Assembly (NCBI GenBank): GCA_945869695.1
Contig: CAMBPV010000001.1
Span: 62,001 to 126,000 of the forward strand
Source: Prosthecobacter debontii
GTDB taxonomy: Bacteria > Verrucomicrobiota > Verrucomicrobiia > Verrucomicrobiales > Verrucomicrobiaceae
Reading direction: 5' to 3'
DNA length: 64,000 bases
Positions 1-8,057 of this stretch are shown piece by piece. The notes below the pieces were generated by a model, which saw nothing but the letters and a program-made list of their open reading frames with translations, searched no databases and was not told the origin of the DNA. A program made the translations under genes and the position numbers. Each line of letters starts with the position of its first letter. Position 1 is the stretch's first letter.

Positions 1-2
1 TC

Positions 3-638
3 GGAGGCGGAGGTCCGATCGGCGGGGGTAGTGCGACTACACCGCAGGGCGCAACTGCCACCATCACCAGTCTCGCACCGGAGACGACTTATCACTACAG
101 GCTTCGTTTGACGGACAACAGCGGGAATAATTACACCGGTGCTGATGCCACCTTCACGACTCTCGCGGCGCTGACTCCCATCGAAGAATGGCGGCAATCA
201 TTCTTCAACACCACGTCCAACAGCGGAGACGCTGCTGACACAGCCACGCCCTGCGGTGACGGCATGAGCAACCTCCTCAAATATGCTCTGAGGCTCAATC
301 CAACGCAGCCTGGCGTTCCGCCTGCCGTTTCGCTCGTCCCCTACACCGACGGCTCCACCCGGCTAAGCCTTTCCTTCAACCGCGCGCTTTTTGCCACTGA
401 CCTCACGTTCGAGGTGGAGGCAGCTGGCGATCTCGCCGGTCCGTGGGTCACGATTGCAAGTGCCAGCGGTGACGGCCTCTTCGCGGTAACGCCTCCCGGT
501 GATCCAGCACTGTTGACTGAGGCTCGTCCGCCGTTCGGACTCATATTCGCCCACTCCACTTCATCGGTAGTCGTGCATGATACGGTTCCCTGCGCATCCG
601 CTGCGCGCCGCTTCCTCCGGCTTAAGATCACGCGTTGA
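3..638 (+). CDS. C-terminal part of a large secreted FN3-type protein (5' truncated by window edge)
   Basis: The frame is open from the first bases of the window, so only the C-terminal ~211 residues are seen. The first ~50 residues look like the end of a fibronectin type III-like beta domain (Thr-rich, ending TTYHYRLRLTDNSGN). A stretch with PIEEWRQ and GDGMSNLLKYAL then follows, a pattern I recall from the C-terminal tails of large secreted proteins of Verrucomicrobia, and after it another beta-rich segment to the stop. A TTG at 108 sits in the middle of the FN3 fold and is not a credible start. The role is probably extracellular or surface-associated; substrate unknown. The next gene, a sulfatase, starts about 60 bases later on the same strand. 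Confidence 0.7.
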   Translation, partial: GGGGPIGGGSATTPQGATATITSLAPETTYHYRLRLTDNSGNNYTGADATFTTLAALTPIEEWRQSFFNTTSNSGDAADTATPCGDGMSNLLKYALRLNPTQPGVPPAVSLVPYTDGSTRLSLSFNRALFATDLTFEVEAAGDLAGPWVTIASASGDGLFAVTPPGDPALLTEARPPFGLIFAHSTSSVVVHDTVPCASAARRFLRLKITR

Positions 639-699
639 GTTCTCCGGCGGTCAATTTTCCTGCAAGCTTCAACTCGTTTTAGAGTTCTCCGTTCCTGAC

Positions 700-2433
700 A
701 TGCGCAAGTTCATCCTCCTCACCGCTCTCTGCCCTCTGTTGTCCGCTTTTTCGGCACATCCGCTGAATGTGCTCTTCATCGCCGTCGACGACCTGCGACC
801 GGACATCGGCTGCTACGGCGTTAAGCATGCGAAAACGCCGAACCTCGACCGTCTTGCTGCTCGCGGGATCGTTTTCGACCGCGCTTACTGCGCTCAGGCC
901 GTGTGCAGTCCCTCACGCACCGCCATTTTGACCGGATTACGACCGGACACGACGAAGGTGTGGGATCTCGACACGCACTTCCGTGATGCTCAGCCAGATT
1001 GCGTGACGCTGCCGCAGCACTTCCGCTCCAATGGCTACCACACCGCCGCTCTGGGGAAGATCGAGCATCATGGCTTTGAAGACGGACCGTCGTGGAGCGA
1101 GCCACGTTGGTTTCCGAGCGGCGAAATGGTCAGCGTGGACGAAAAAGACTGGACGAAGCACACCGTGACGAGGTTTGACGGCGTGGAGAGTGAGTTCGCG
1201 AATCCGCTCGAAGACGTCGCGAAGCGCAAAGGCGGCAAAGCGGGTAAAAAAGGCCCTTCATTCGAAATCAGCCCGAAATCCGACGATGAACTCCCCGATG
1301 GTGCCGTGGCCGCAGAGGCCGTGAAACGCCTCGCAGCGCTCAAAGCGGCCGGAAAGCCGTTTTTCTTCGGCGTGGGTTTTGTGAAGCCGCATCTGCCCTT
1401 CGTCGCGCCGAAGAAGTATTGGGACATGCACGATGCCGACACGATCCCCGGGCCGGCTTTTGCCACGTTCCCTGAAGGGACACCCGATTTCGTCGGTCAC
1501 AACAATAGCGAGTTGCACGCTTATCCAGGTGTTCCCAAAGAAAACCCCATCCCCGCCGACTTCGCGAAGCCGCTGCGCCACGGCTACAACGCCTGCATCA
1601 CCTACACCGATGCACAGGTCGGCCGCCTGCTTGATGCGCTTGACAAAGAAGGCCTCTCTGACAGCACGGTTATCGTTTTATGGGGCGACCACGGCTGGCA
1701 ACTCGGCGAGCATGGCCTGTGGCACAAGCACACGAACTTCGAGATCGCCGCACGTGCGCCGTTGCTCATCGCTTTGCCCAAGAGCAGCACCGCAGGCAAA
1801 CACTGCGCCGCGCCGACTGAGTTCGTCGATGTCTATCCCACGCTCGCCGACGTGTGCGGCCTCAGCATCCCGAAAGGGCTCGCGGGCATGAGTTTGAAGC
1901 CCTACCTCGAAAATCCCGACGCGCCGATGCAGAAGCCCGCCATTAGCGTCTATCCGCGCTCGTCGAAAGAGCACGGCGGCAGCCTCATGGGCTACAGCGT
2001 CCGCACCGAGCAATGGCGCTGCACCTTCTGGCGCAAGCGCAACGCCGCCGACATCGGCTTCATTGAGCTCTACGACGAACAAAACGACCCCAACGAAACC
2101 GTGAACCTCGCCACCACGCCCGAGCACGCTGCTTTGATCGAGTCCCTGAAAAAACACCTGCCACCCACCGGCAGCGATGCCCAACCACCGAAGAGCGGCA
2201 AGGTCGCCAAAACCGTCGGCGGCAGCAAAAGCAAAGCCTACGACCCCAACGAGCCCCGCGACAAACGCTACGACCGCCTCTACCCCGGCAAACCCAAGCT
2301 CACCGAAGCCGACTACCTCGCCGGCCAAGGCGGCGACAAAGCCGAATCCAAAGCCCGCTTTTTAAAGCTGGATGGCGACAAAGACGGCTTCCTCACGCGT
2401 GAGGAGTTCATCGGGAGGGGGAAGAAGAAGTGA
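700..2433 (+). CDS. Secreted arylsulfatase (iduronate-2-sulfatase-like) with C-terminal EF-hand
   Basis: Type I sulfatase, 577 residues, hydrolysing a sulfate ester, probably on a polysaccharide. A signal peptide (residues 1-19) is followed by the metal-binding NVLFIAVDDLRPD block (Asp30/Asp31) and the CSPSR motif at residues 69-73, whose Cys is the site of formylglycine formation in this family. Later blocks include KPHLPFVAPKKYWD and WGDHGWQLGEHGLWHK. The order of blocks resembles iduronate-2-sulfatases. The C-terminus has a Lys-rich linker and one EF-hand-like loop, LDGDKDGFLTREEF, suggesting calcium binding. I chose ATG at 700 because it gives a clean signal peptide; an upstream in-frame start at 577 would overlap the preceding gene. 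The only FGE-like domain in this window (10521-12464) lacks the maturase cysteines, so maturation must depend on a gene elsewhere. Confidence 0.93.
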   Translation: MRKFILLTALCPLLSAFSAHPLNVLFIAVDDLRPDIGCYGVKHAKTPNLDRLAARGIVFDRAYCAQAVCSPSRTAILTGLRPDTTKVWDLDTHFRDAQPDCVTLPQHFRSNGYHTAALGKIEHHGFEDGPSWSEPRWFPSGEMVSVDEKDWTKHTVTRFDGVESEFANPLEDVAKRKGGKAGKKGPSFEISPKSDDELPDGAVAAEAVKRLAALKAAGKPFFFGVGFVKPHLPFVAPKKYWDMHDADTIPGPAFATFPEGTPDFVGHNNSELHAYPGVPKENPIPADFAKPLRHGYNACITYTDAQVGRLLDALDKEGLSDSTVIVLWGDHGWQLGEHGLWHKHTNFEIAARAPLLIALPKSSTAGKHCAAPTEFVDVYPTLADVCGLSIPKGLAGMSLKPYLENPDAPMQKPAISVYPRSSKEHGGSLMGYSVRTEQWRCTFWRKRNAADIGFIELYDEQNDPNETVNLATTPEHAALIESLKKHLPPTGSDAQPPKSGKVAKTVGGSKSKAYDPNEPRDKRYDRLYPGKPKLTEADYLAGQGGDKAESKARFLKLDGDKDGFLTREEFIGRGKKK

Positions 2434-2587
2434 GTTTGGTTGAGTTCTCTGAACTCATCTGAAGCAGCCGGGACGGCTGCACCCCATTTCTGAATTCCAT
2501 CATTGATATACACTGGCAATCAATGTTTTGCGGGAAATTTTGATTTGGCAGGTGTGCATCTGCGGTCTATGAGGTCAGGCTCCAACC

Positions 2588-3919
2588 ATGACCACCGACC
2601 ACCCGACCAACCACGGGCGGAAGGGACGGGCTGCGGTTCTCGGGCTTTTCTTGAGCCTGGGGGCCACGGCGTCGTCCTTTGCCGCAGATGCCTCTCCAGC
2701 TTTTAACTCGGGCGATACGGCCTGGCTGCTGGTTTCCAGCGCATTGGTTCTTTTCATGATGATACCCGGGCTCGCTCTTTTTTATGCGGGGCTGGTAAAG
2801 TCTCAAAACACGCTGTCGATCTACATGCAATGCTTTGTGCTCACCTGTGCGCTGAGTCTGTTGTGGATCGTCTGCGGCTACTCGCTGTCATTCACGGACG
2901 GTGGCTCCTTCTTGGGTGGGCTGAATCATTTGTTCCTCTCGGGCATCACAGCTGAGTCCGCGCGGAGTGACTACAAAAATGTGCCGGAGGTGCTCTGGGT
3001 CGTTTATCAAATGATGTTCTTCATGATCACGCCGGGCCTTTTCATCGGCGCTTTCGCAGAGCGTATGAAGTTCAAGGCGATGCTAATCTTCAGTCTTGTG
3101 TGGAGTCTTGTGGTCTATGTGCCGTGCTGCTACGGCGTCTGGCACAAAGCGGGTGACTTCTTCGGCCTTCACGGTGTGAAGGATTTGGCTGGCGGAATCG
3201 TGGTCCACATCACAGCGGGCACGGCGGCTTTGGTCCTATGCATCGTTGTAGGACCGAGACGCGGTTTCCCTCAGCACTCGTTTATTCCGCATAATCTTCC
3301 CCTGACTTTGATCGGAGCCGCCATGCTCTGGGTGGGTTGGTTCGGATTCAATGGAGGCAGTCAGGTGGCTGCAAACGGCGCAGCGGCCATGACGGTGCTG
3401 GTGACGCACACATCAGCGTGCACGGCGGCGCTGGTCTGGATGTGCATTGAGTGGTTGGTGCTCGGGAAGCCGAGTGCCTTGGGCATCGCGACGGGTTCCA
3501 TCGCGGGTCTGGCGGCGATCACGCCGGCCTCAGGCCTTGTGGGTCCCGTGGGCGCTGTCTGCATCGGAACGGCTTCAGCCATTCTCTGTTGGCTGGCTTG
3601 CGCGAAAATGAAGCGCCGTTTCGGCTACGACGACTCTCTGGACGTGTTCGGAGTGCACGGCGTGGGCGGTTTTGTGGGCACGATTTTGCTGGCGGTAGTC
3701 GGGAGCAAGTCATTCCCCGGCGGTTTGGGAGACTTTGACATGGGGAAACAATTGGTCACCCAACTCCTCGCTTCCCTTTACACCATCGTGCTTTCGGGCG
3801 TAGCCAGTTACGTGATCCTGAAGGTCATCGCTCTCTTCATGCCACTCCGGGTAAACGAGGAGCAGGAGCGCCAGGGACTTGACCTCGCCGAGCACGGCGA
3901 AACGGCTTATAGCGAGTAG
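2588..3919 (+). CDS. amt: Ammonium transporter Amt
   Basis: Inner-membrane ammonium channel of the Amt/MEP/Rh family, 443 residues. An N-terminal signal-like segment with a short basic leader precedes about 11 membrane helices, as in many bacterial Amt proteins. Family blocks visible include MIPGLALFYAGLVKSQN, the first pore histidine in GGIVVHITAG (about His207) and the second in DVFGVHGVGGFVGT (about His357). The start ATG at 2588 follows a 154-base gap after the sulfatase gene in which I see no clear promoter. No glnK/glnB gene, the usual partner of amt, lies next to it. A perfect 14-bp inverted repeat lies just downstream (3947-3976). Confidence 0.95.
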   Translation: MTTDHPTNHGRKGRAAVLGLFLSLGATASSFAADASPAFNSGDTAWLLVSSALVLFMMIPGLALFYAGLVKSQNTLSIYMQCFVLTCALSLLWIVCGYSLSFTDGGSFLGGLNHLFLSGITAESARSDYKNVPEVLWVVYQMMFFMITPGLFIGAFAERMKFKAMLIFSLVWSLVVYVPCCYGVWHKAGDFFGLHGVKDLAGGIVVHITAGTAALVLCIVVGPRRGFPQHSFIPHNLPLTLIGAAMLWVGWFGFNGGSQVAANGAAAMTVLVTHTSACTAALVWMCIEWLVLGKPSALGIATGSIAGLAAITPASGLVGPVGAVCIGTASAILCWLACAKMKRRFGYDDSLDVFGVHGVGGFVGTILLAVVGSKSFPGGLGDFDMGKQLVTQLLASLYTIVLSGVASYVILKVIALFMPLRVNEEQERQGLDLAEHGETAYSE

Positions 3920-3946
3920 TCCCCTCGTTTGTGTAGGCTTCGGAGG

Positions 3947-3976
3947 ACCCCTTTGTGAAAACTTTCACAAAGGGGT
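3947..3976. repeat. Perfect 14-bp inverted repeat between amt and nuoB
   Basis: Two 14-base arms, ACCCCTTTGTGAAA and its exact reverse complement, are separated by only two bases. The RNA hairpin would be strong, but the bases after it (TGCTCG) do not form a U-tract, so it is not a standard intrinsic terminator. It lies 27 bases after the amt stop and 52 bases before the nuoB start. It could be an atypical terminator or RNA-processing site for amt, or a dyad operator in front of nuoB. Confidence 0.6.
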
Positions 3977-4028
3977 TGCTCGACTCCGCGCAGGGTCGTA
4001 ATTCTACGCGAAACCCTTCAGTTCCCCC

Positions 4029-4559
4029 ATGAGCGCTCCCGAACAAACTTTTGCCGCCTACGACTCGAAAATCGAGGGCAATGTCGTGATCACCAAACTG
4101 GACTCGGCCATCAACTGGATGCGGAAGAACTCCCTCTGGCCGATGCCCATGGGCCTGGCCTGCTGCGCGATCGAGCTGATGGCAACAGGTGCCAGCCGCT
4201 ATGACATCTCCCGTTTTGGTGCCGAGGTGTTCCGTTTCTCCCCCCGTCAGAGCGATGTGATGATCGTGGCGGGCACAGTGACCTACAAGATGGCCTTGGC
4301 CGTGAAGCGTATTTGGGATCAGATGCCCGAGCCGAAGTGGTGCATCGCCATGGGTGCCTGTGCTTCCAGTGGTGGCATGTATCGCAGCTACGCGGTCCTC
4401 CAAGGTATTGACCAGCTCATTCCTGTAGACGTTTACATCTCGGGTTGCCCACCCCGCCCAGAGGCCCTCCTCGAAGGACTCATGCGCCTTCAGCGGAAAA
4501 TCGAAGGCGAGCACTCGCTGTTGGACCAGAAGCGGCAGTTGGTCGAATCCCTCACTTAG
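4029..4559 (+). CDS. nuoB: NADH-quinone oxidoreductase subunit B
   Basis: Peripheral-arm subunit of respiratory Complex I, carrying iron-sulfur cluster N2, which passes electrons to quinone. It has 176 residues, normal for NuoB. All four cluster ligands are present: Cys45 and Cys46 in [18 protein letters not shown], Cys111 in MGACASSGG, and Cys140 in [12 protein letters not shown]; the spacing matches E. coli NuoB (63/64, 129, 158). nuoC follows 15 bases later on the same strand. Neither nuoA upstream nor nuoD downstream is present, so this is a split Complex I locus. Confidence 0.96.
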   Translation: MSAPEQTFAAYDSKIEGNVVITKLDSAINWMRKNSLWPMPMGLACCAIELMATGASRYDISRFGAEVFRFSPRQSDVMIVAGTVTYKMALAVKRIWDQMPEPKWCIAMGACASSGGMYRSYAVLQGIDQLIPVDVYISGCPPRPEALLEGLMRLQRKIEGEHSLLDQKRQLVESLT

Positions 4560-4574
4560 TTTTTCCCCAGTCCC

Positions 4575-5144
4575 ATGAAAGCGCCGCAGATCGTCGAAGC
4601 CCTGAAGCAAAAATTTGGCACGGCTGTGACCAGCACCCGAGAGCATCTCGCAGAGCACACATTGGTCGTCAAAATCGATACGGTGAAGCAACTCCTTAAA
4701 TACGCCCGCGACGAAATGGGATTCGATTATCTGATCGATGTCTCCAGCGTGGACAACTTCGAGACCGAGCCTCGATTTGAAGTGGTCTATGAGCTCTACG
4801 GCTACGGTCATAATCAGCACCTCCGAGTGAAAACGACGGCATCCGAAGACGAGTCCGTGCCCACCGTGTCTGATATTTGGCCGACGGCCAACTGGCATGA
4901 GCGTGAGGTCTACGACATGATGGGCATCACCTTTGACGGTCACCCCGATCTCCGTCGGATCCTGATGTGGGAGGGTTACCCGTTCTTCCCGCTCCGCAAA
5001 GATTTCCCTCTCGCCGGCAAGCCTAGCGACATGCCTGAAGTGGCATTCACGGGGATCGCTCCGCTCGAGGGTGGTCCCTTCGTGACCAGCCCCGGCACAT
5101 GCGGCACCGTGGATGCTGAGCCGCGTGCGAAGCGGTTCGATTGA
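4575..5144 (+). CDS. nuoC: NADH-quinone oxidoreductase subunit C
   Basis: 30-kDa subunit of Complex I that packs against NuoB and NuoD in the peripheral arm; 189 residues. Recognised from the family's conserved C-terminal region: [25 protein letters not shown], followed by a [19 protein letters not shown] block. The ATG at 4575 lies 15 bases after nuoB, so the two are probably co-transcribed. In many genomes nuoC is followed by or fused to nuoD; here the next gene is an unrelated secreted protein. The ~40 residues after the FPL(A/R)GKP block are more extended than in some NuoC proteins. Confidence 0.94.
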   Translation: MKAPQIVEALKQKFGTAVTSTREHLAEHTLVVKIDTVKQLLKYARDEMGFDYLIDVSSVDNFETEPRFEVVYELYGYGHNQHLRVKTTASEDESVPTVSDIWPTANWHEREVYDMMGITFDGHPDLRRILMWEGYPFFPLRKDFPLAGKPSDMPEVAFTGIAPLEGGPFVTSPGTCGTVDAEPRAKRFD

Positions 5145-5196
5145 GCGAATTTCGATTTGATGATTGACGTGGAACGAGGGTTAACTAGCCTCGCCC

Positions 5197-6603
5197 ATGA
5201 TGAAAGGCGGAAGACACGTCCTGCTCTCAATCCTGTCCCTGTGTGTTTTCACAGCAGCGTCCGCACGCGAATGGCGCAGCGCCGATGGAAAGCAGACTTT
5301 TGAAGCCGTTTTCGTTGGGCTGAAAGGCAATCAACTTTTGCTCGCACCACCGAAAGGAAAACCGTCACTCTACCCGATCACAGCTTTCGCAGCAGAAGAT
5401 CAAAGCTTTGCCAAAAATGCTCAAGCCATCGCAGAAAGTGCGTTGAAAATGGGCACTCAGTCTTTCGAAGTAACTCTCACTTTGGACGAGGGTTGTTTAT
5501 GCCGCATGGCCTTGTCGGGAAATCCGACGAAGGCACCTTTGATTTACGCGGGCGAGACCTTTTTCCTCGTCGGCGCAGGTGCTGAAAAGAAGCAACCCGG
5601 CACGCGAGTGAGCGACCAACTTTTATTCGGCGCGGGCAATCGAACCTTTTACCCGATTCAAGGAGCCGAGACGCCCATTCGCGCCTTTTCACTGGTGGCC
5701 GAAGAAGCCATGAGAGTGTGGTCCGAGACTGCGGGCAGCGGTGATCCGACGCTTCAATCTCCTCCGGTCATTGAGCCTGAAATCAAAGTGGTCACCCTCC
5801 GGAGCATGGGCTTGGTTCTGTCGAAAACGGGACTCGTGCTGGCTCCCGCGTGGATTGTGGAAAATGCGGACACCCTTTTCCTGCACATCCAAGGCAAGGA
5901 TGAACCCGCAACCGCGGTGAAGACGGATGCAAAATTAGGAGCCTCTTTGATTTCGAGCAAGATTGCATTAAACCCCGGGCGCTTCGGAGCCAAAAAGCCC
6001 GTTGAAATGGGACAAAACATCTTCGCCATCAGTTACGAGCTTTCCTCTCGAGCAAAATCGATCGGCACACCAGCCCTCACGCGCGGCATCGTCAGCAAGG
6101 TCTCCGGCACCACCTCTTTTCTGCACGACGCGGCCGTGCCGCCCGACACCATCGGCGGACTGATCACAGGCGATAAAGGCGATGTGCTCGGCGTCTTTTT
6201 CCCGCCGCCTCCAGCGGATAAAAATGGCGCAAAATCAACATCCGCAATTGCTCAACCCACCGAGGGTTTGACCGAGTGTCTCCTCACCTCAGGACTGGCC
6301 AATTTCCTGGCAGAGACGCAGGGCGCATCTGCCATGAAGTCATCTCCGAGCGGTGAGATCCACGAAATCGCCGATGCATTGAGAGGGTCGTGCGTGCCCA
6401 TCATTGCGACTCGAAAAGTCCAGATCCCCCGACAAATCGTCACCAAGAAGGCGGCACCACAGCCCGCAGCAGGCGGCGGACCGGCCACAGGATTCAGCAT
6501 CAGCACCCAGGGAGTGCGTCACAACGCGCAGTGCCGTTTTTTTAGCCCTGCGCGCCCTTGTGCGGCGACAGATGGGCGCCCCTGCAAAACATGCGGCGGA
6601 TAG
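5197..6603 (+). CDS. Secreted SHD1-domain protein with trypsin-like region and Cys-rich C-terminal tail
   Basis: 468 residues with a signal peptide cleaved near ASA-REW (about residue 23). Residues ~24-80 (REWRSADGKQTFEAVFVGLKG...) match the SHD1 (SLA1 homology domain 1) pattern frequent in secreted Planctomycetes/Verrucomicrobia proteins. The middle region is beta-rich and resembles trypsin-like folds, with phrases such as GIVSKVSGTTSFLHD and GGLITGDKGDVLGVFF, but I cannot identify a complete His-Asp-Ser triad. The last ~30 residues carry GVRHNAQCRFF and end in GRPCKTCGG, a four-Cys pattern reminiscent of a small metal-binding knuckle. Function unknown; probably periplasmic or extracellular. 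It is followed by a PQQ-like propeller gene on the same strand. Confidence 0.75.
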   Translation: MMKGGRHVLLSILSLCVFTAASAREWRSADGKQTFEAVFVGLKGNQLLLAPPKGKPSLYPITAFAAEDQSFAKNAQAIAESALKMGTQSFEVTLTLDEGCLCRMALSGNPTKAPLIYAGETFFLVGAGAEKKQPGTRVSDQLLFGAGNRTFYPIQGAETPIRAFSLVAEEAMRVWSETAGSGDPTLQSPPVIEPEIKVVTLRSMGLVLSKTGLVLAPAWIVENADTLFLHIQGKDEPATAVKTDAKLGASLISSKIALNPGRFGAKKPVEMGQNIFAISYELSSRAKSIGTPALTRGIVSKVSGTTSFLHDAAVPPDTIGGLITGDKGDVLGVFFPPPPADKNGAKSTSAIAQPTEGLTECLLTSGLANFLAETQGASAMKSSPSGEIHEIADALRGSCVPIIATRKVQIPRQIVTKKAAPQPAAGGGPATGFSISTQGVRHNAQCRFFSPARPCAATDGRPCKTCGG

Positions 6604-6716
6604 CTGGTGCACTTCTCGGCGCAAGACGAAGAAGAAAGTCACCGTTTCCATGTGACCTTTTGGCGACGCAGTTCCCGCTTGCCAGATCTTCACCCCCTCG
6701 TATCTCAATCGCACTT

Positions 6717-8006
6717 ATGATCAAGAACGTCCTCCGCACCTCCATCGCCAGCATGGCTATCACTGCCACTGGTGCCTTTGCACAAACCAATGCTCCCATC
6801 GAATGGGGAAACTTCCGTGGTCCGAATCATGACGGGACGATCCCGGCGCTCAAAAAGGTCAGCAACTGGAAGCAGGCTCGCTTCTCGAAACGTTGGACCA
6901 AGGACACGCCCAATGGTTTCAGTTCGTTCGCTGTGGCCGGAGCTAAAGCCTACACAATCGTATCGGGCGAAGAAGACGGTAACGCCGTCGAGCTCCTCGT
7001 GTGCATGGATGTGAAAAACGGCAAAGAGCTCTGGAAGGCACCTCTCACCGTGATCACCAAGTATGACGGCGGTGGCGATGCCGGAGATGGCAGCAACAAG
7101 GGTGGCGACGGCCCACGCTCCACACCCGTGGTCCACGGAGGCAAGGTCTATGCCATCGATGCCAACCTCGGCGTCTATTGCTTCAACGCGACGACTGGAA
7201 AGAGCGTATGGAAGCGCGATGTGATGAAAGACAACTCGGGCGTTCAGATCAAATGGCAGAATGCTGCATCGCCTCTCATCGAAGGTGACGTTCTCCTGAT
7301 GTGCGGTGGCGGCTCGGGCCAGGCTTTGCTCGGTTTGAACAAAGATTCCGGTGAAGTGATCTGGAAGTCCGAAGACGATAAGATGACCCACGCGACGCCG
7401 ATCATCGCGACTCTTCACGACGTGAAGCAGTGCATCTTCTTTACTCAAAAGGGACTCGTCTCCGTGAACCCCGCTGACGGTAAAGTGCTCTGGAGGCAGG
7501 ATTATAAATTCGCCGTTTCCACCGCTGCATCACCCGTCGTCTGGCAAGACATCGTTTACTGCTCGGCGGGTTACGGTGTCGGCGCGGGTGCGTTTAAGAT
7601 CAGCAAAAATGGCGGCACCTTTGCCTCCGAGCCCATTTGGAGGAAGGAAGGTGATGATCTGGCGAATCATTGGAGCACGCCTGTCGTCAAAGATGGCTAC
7701 CTTTACGGTATGTTCAGCTTCAAGAAGTATGGCACTGGCCCCTTGGCCTGTGTGGACATCCGCACGGGCGAGATCAAATGGAGCGAGACGGGATTCGGAC
7801 CTGGACAAGTAATCCTCACTGGCGACACCGTGATCGCCGTGAGCGATAAGGGTGAAATCGTAGCCGCGCAGGCCACTCCCGAAAAATACACCGAGTTGAA
7901 GCGCGATGACGTGCTCGACGGCAAGGTCTGGGGCTACCCCGTCATTGCGTATGATCACCTCTTCGTGCGCAGCACCAAGGAGGGCGTCTGCTTGGAGATC
8001 AAATAA
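6717..8006 (+). CDS. Secreted PQQ-like beta-propeller protein
   Basis: 429 residues with a signal peptide ending near AFAQT. The mature part opens with the WGNFRGPNHDGTIP block typical of this secreted family, followed by repeated blades such as VYAIDANLGVYCFNATTGKSVWKR and LLGLNKDSGEVIWKSEDDK, each with the A/G-D-x-x-T/S-G-K-x-x-W signature of PQQ-like/quinoprotein blades. No cytochrome or transmembrane domain is fused, so catalysis is not implied; these proteins may act as scaffolds or bind ligands in the periplasm. I chose ATG at 6717 rather than an in-frame start at 6558, because the latter would overlap the preceding gene and destroy the signal peptide. An intrinsic terminator follows at once. 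Confidence 0.88.
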   Translation: MIKNVLRTSIASMAITATGAFAQTNAPIEWGNFRGPNHDGTIPALKKVSNWKQARFSKRWTKDTPNGFSSFAVAGAKAYTIVSGEEDGNAVELLVCMDVKNGKELWKAPLTVITKYDGGGDAGDGSNKGGDGPRSTPVVHGGKVYAIDANLGVYCFNATTGKSVWKRDVMKDNSGVQIKWQNAASPLIEGDVLLMCGGGSGQALLGLNKDSGEVIWKSEDDKMTHATPIIATLHDVKQCIFFTQKGLVSVNPADGKVLWRQDYKFAVSTAASPVVWQDIVYCSAGYGVGAGAFKISKNGGTFASEPIWRKEGDDLANHWSTPVVKDGYLYGMFSFKKYGTGPLACVDIRTGEIKWSETGFGPGQVILTGDTVIAVSDKGEIVAAQATPEKYTELKRDDVLDGKVWGYPVIAYDHLFVRSTKEGVCLEIK

Positions 8007-8022
8007 CAGACTGCACTCATTC

Positions 8023-8054
8023 AAGCCCGGAGCCGAAGGGTTCCGGGCTTTTTT
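8023..8054. terminator. Intrinsic terminator between convergent propeller gene and pabB
   Basis: Arms AAGCCCGGA (8023-8031) and TCCGGGCTT (8042-8050) are separated by a 10-base loop and followed by a T-run on the plus strand. It directly follows the propeller gene stop (8006) and lies just before the stop of the convergent pabB gene (8058); on the minus strand the run of A before the stem offers a weaker U-tract. Confidence 0.85.
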
Positions 8055-8057
8055 GTG

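Noticed and set aside
577-699. Upstream start for the sulfatase
   Set aside because: It would overlap the preceding coding frame and bury the signal peptide.
1678-2328. Minus-strand ORF opposite the sulfatase
   Set aside because: Antisense to a conserved enzyme; low-complexity Val/Gly/Ala composition typical of a shadow frame.
2434-2587. Sigma-54-type promoter before amt
   Set aside because: TGGCA- and TTGC-like bases occur but not at the fixed GG-N10-GC spacing.
3837-4943. Long minus-strand ORF (368 codons) opposite nuoB and nuoC
   Set aside because: It lies fully antisense to two certain genes with all catalytic Cys conserved; its protein has no family motif and reflects high-GC reverse-strand codons.
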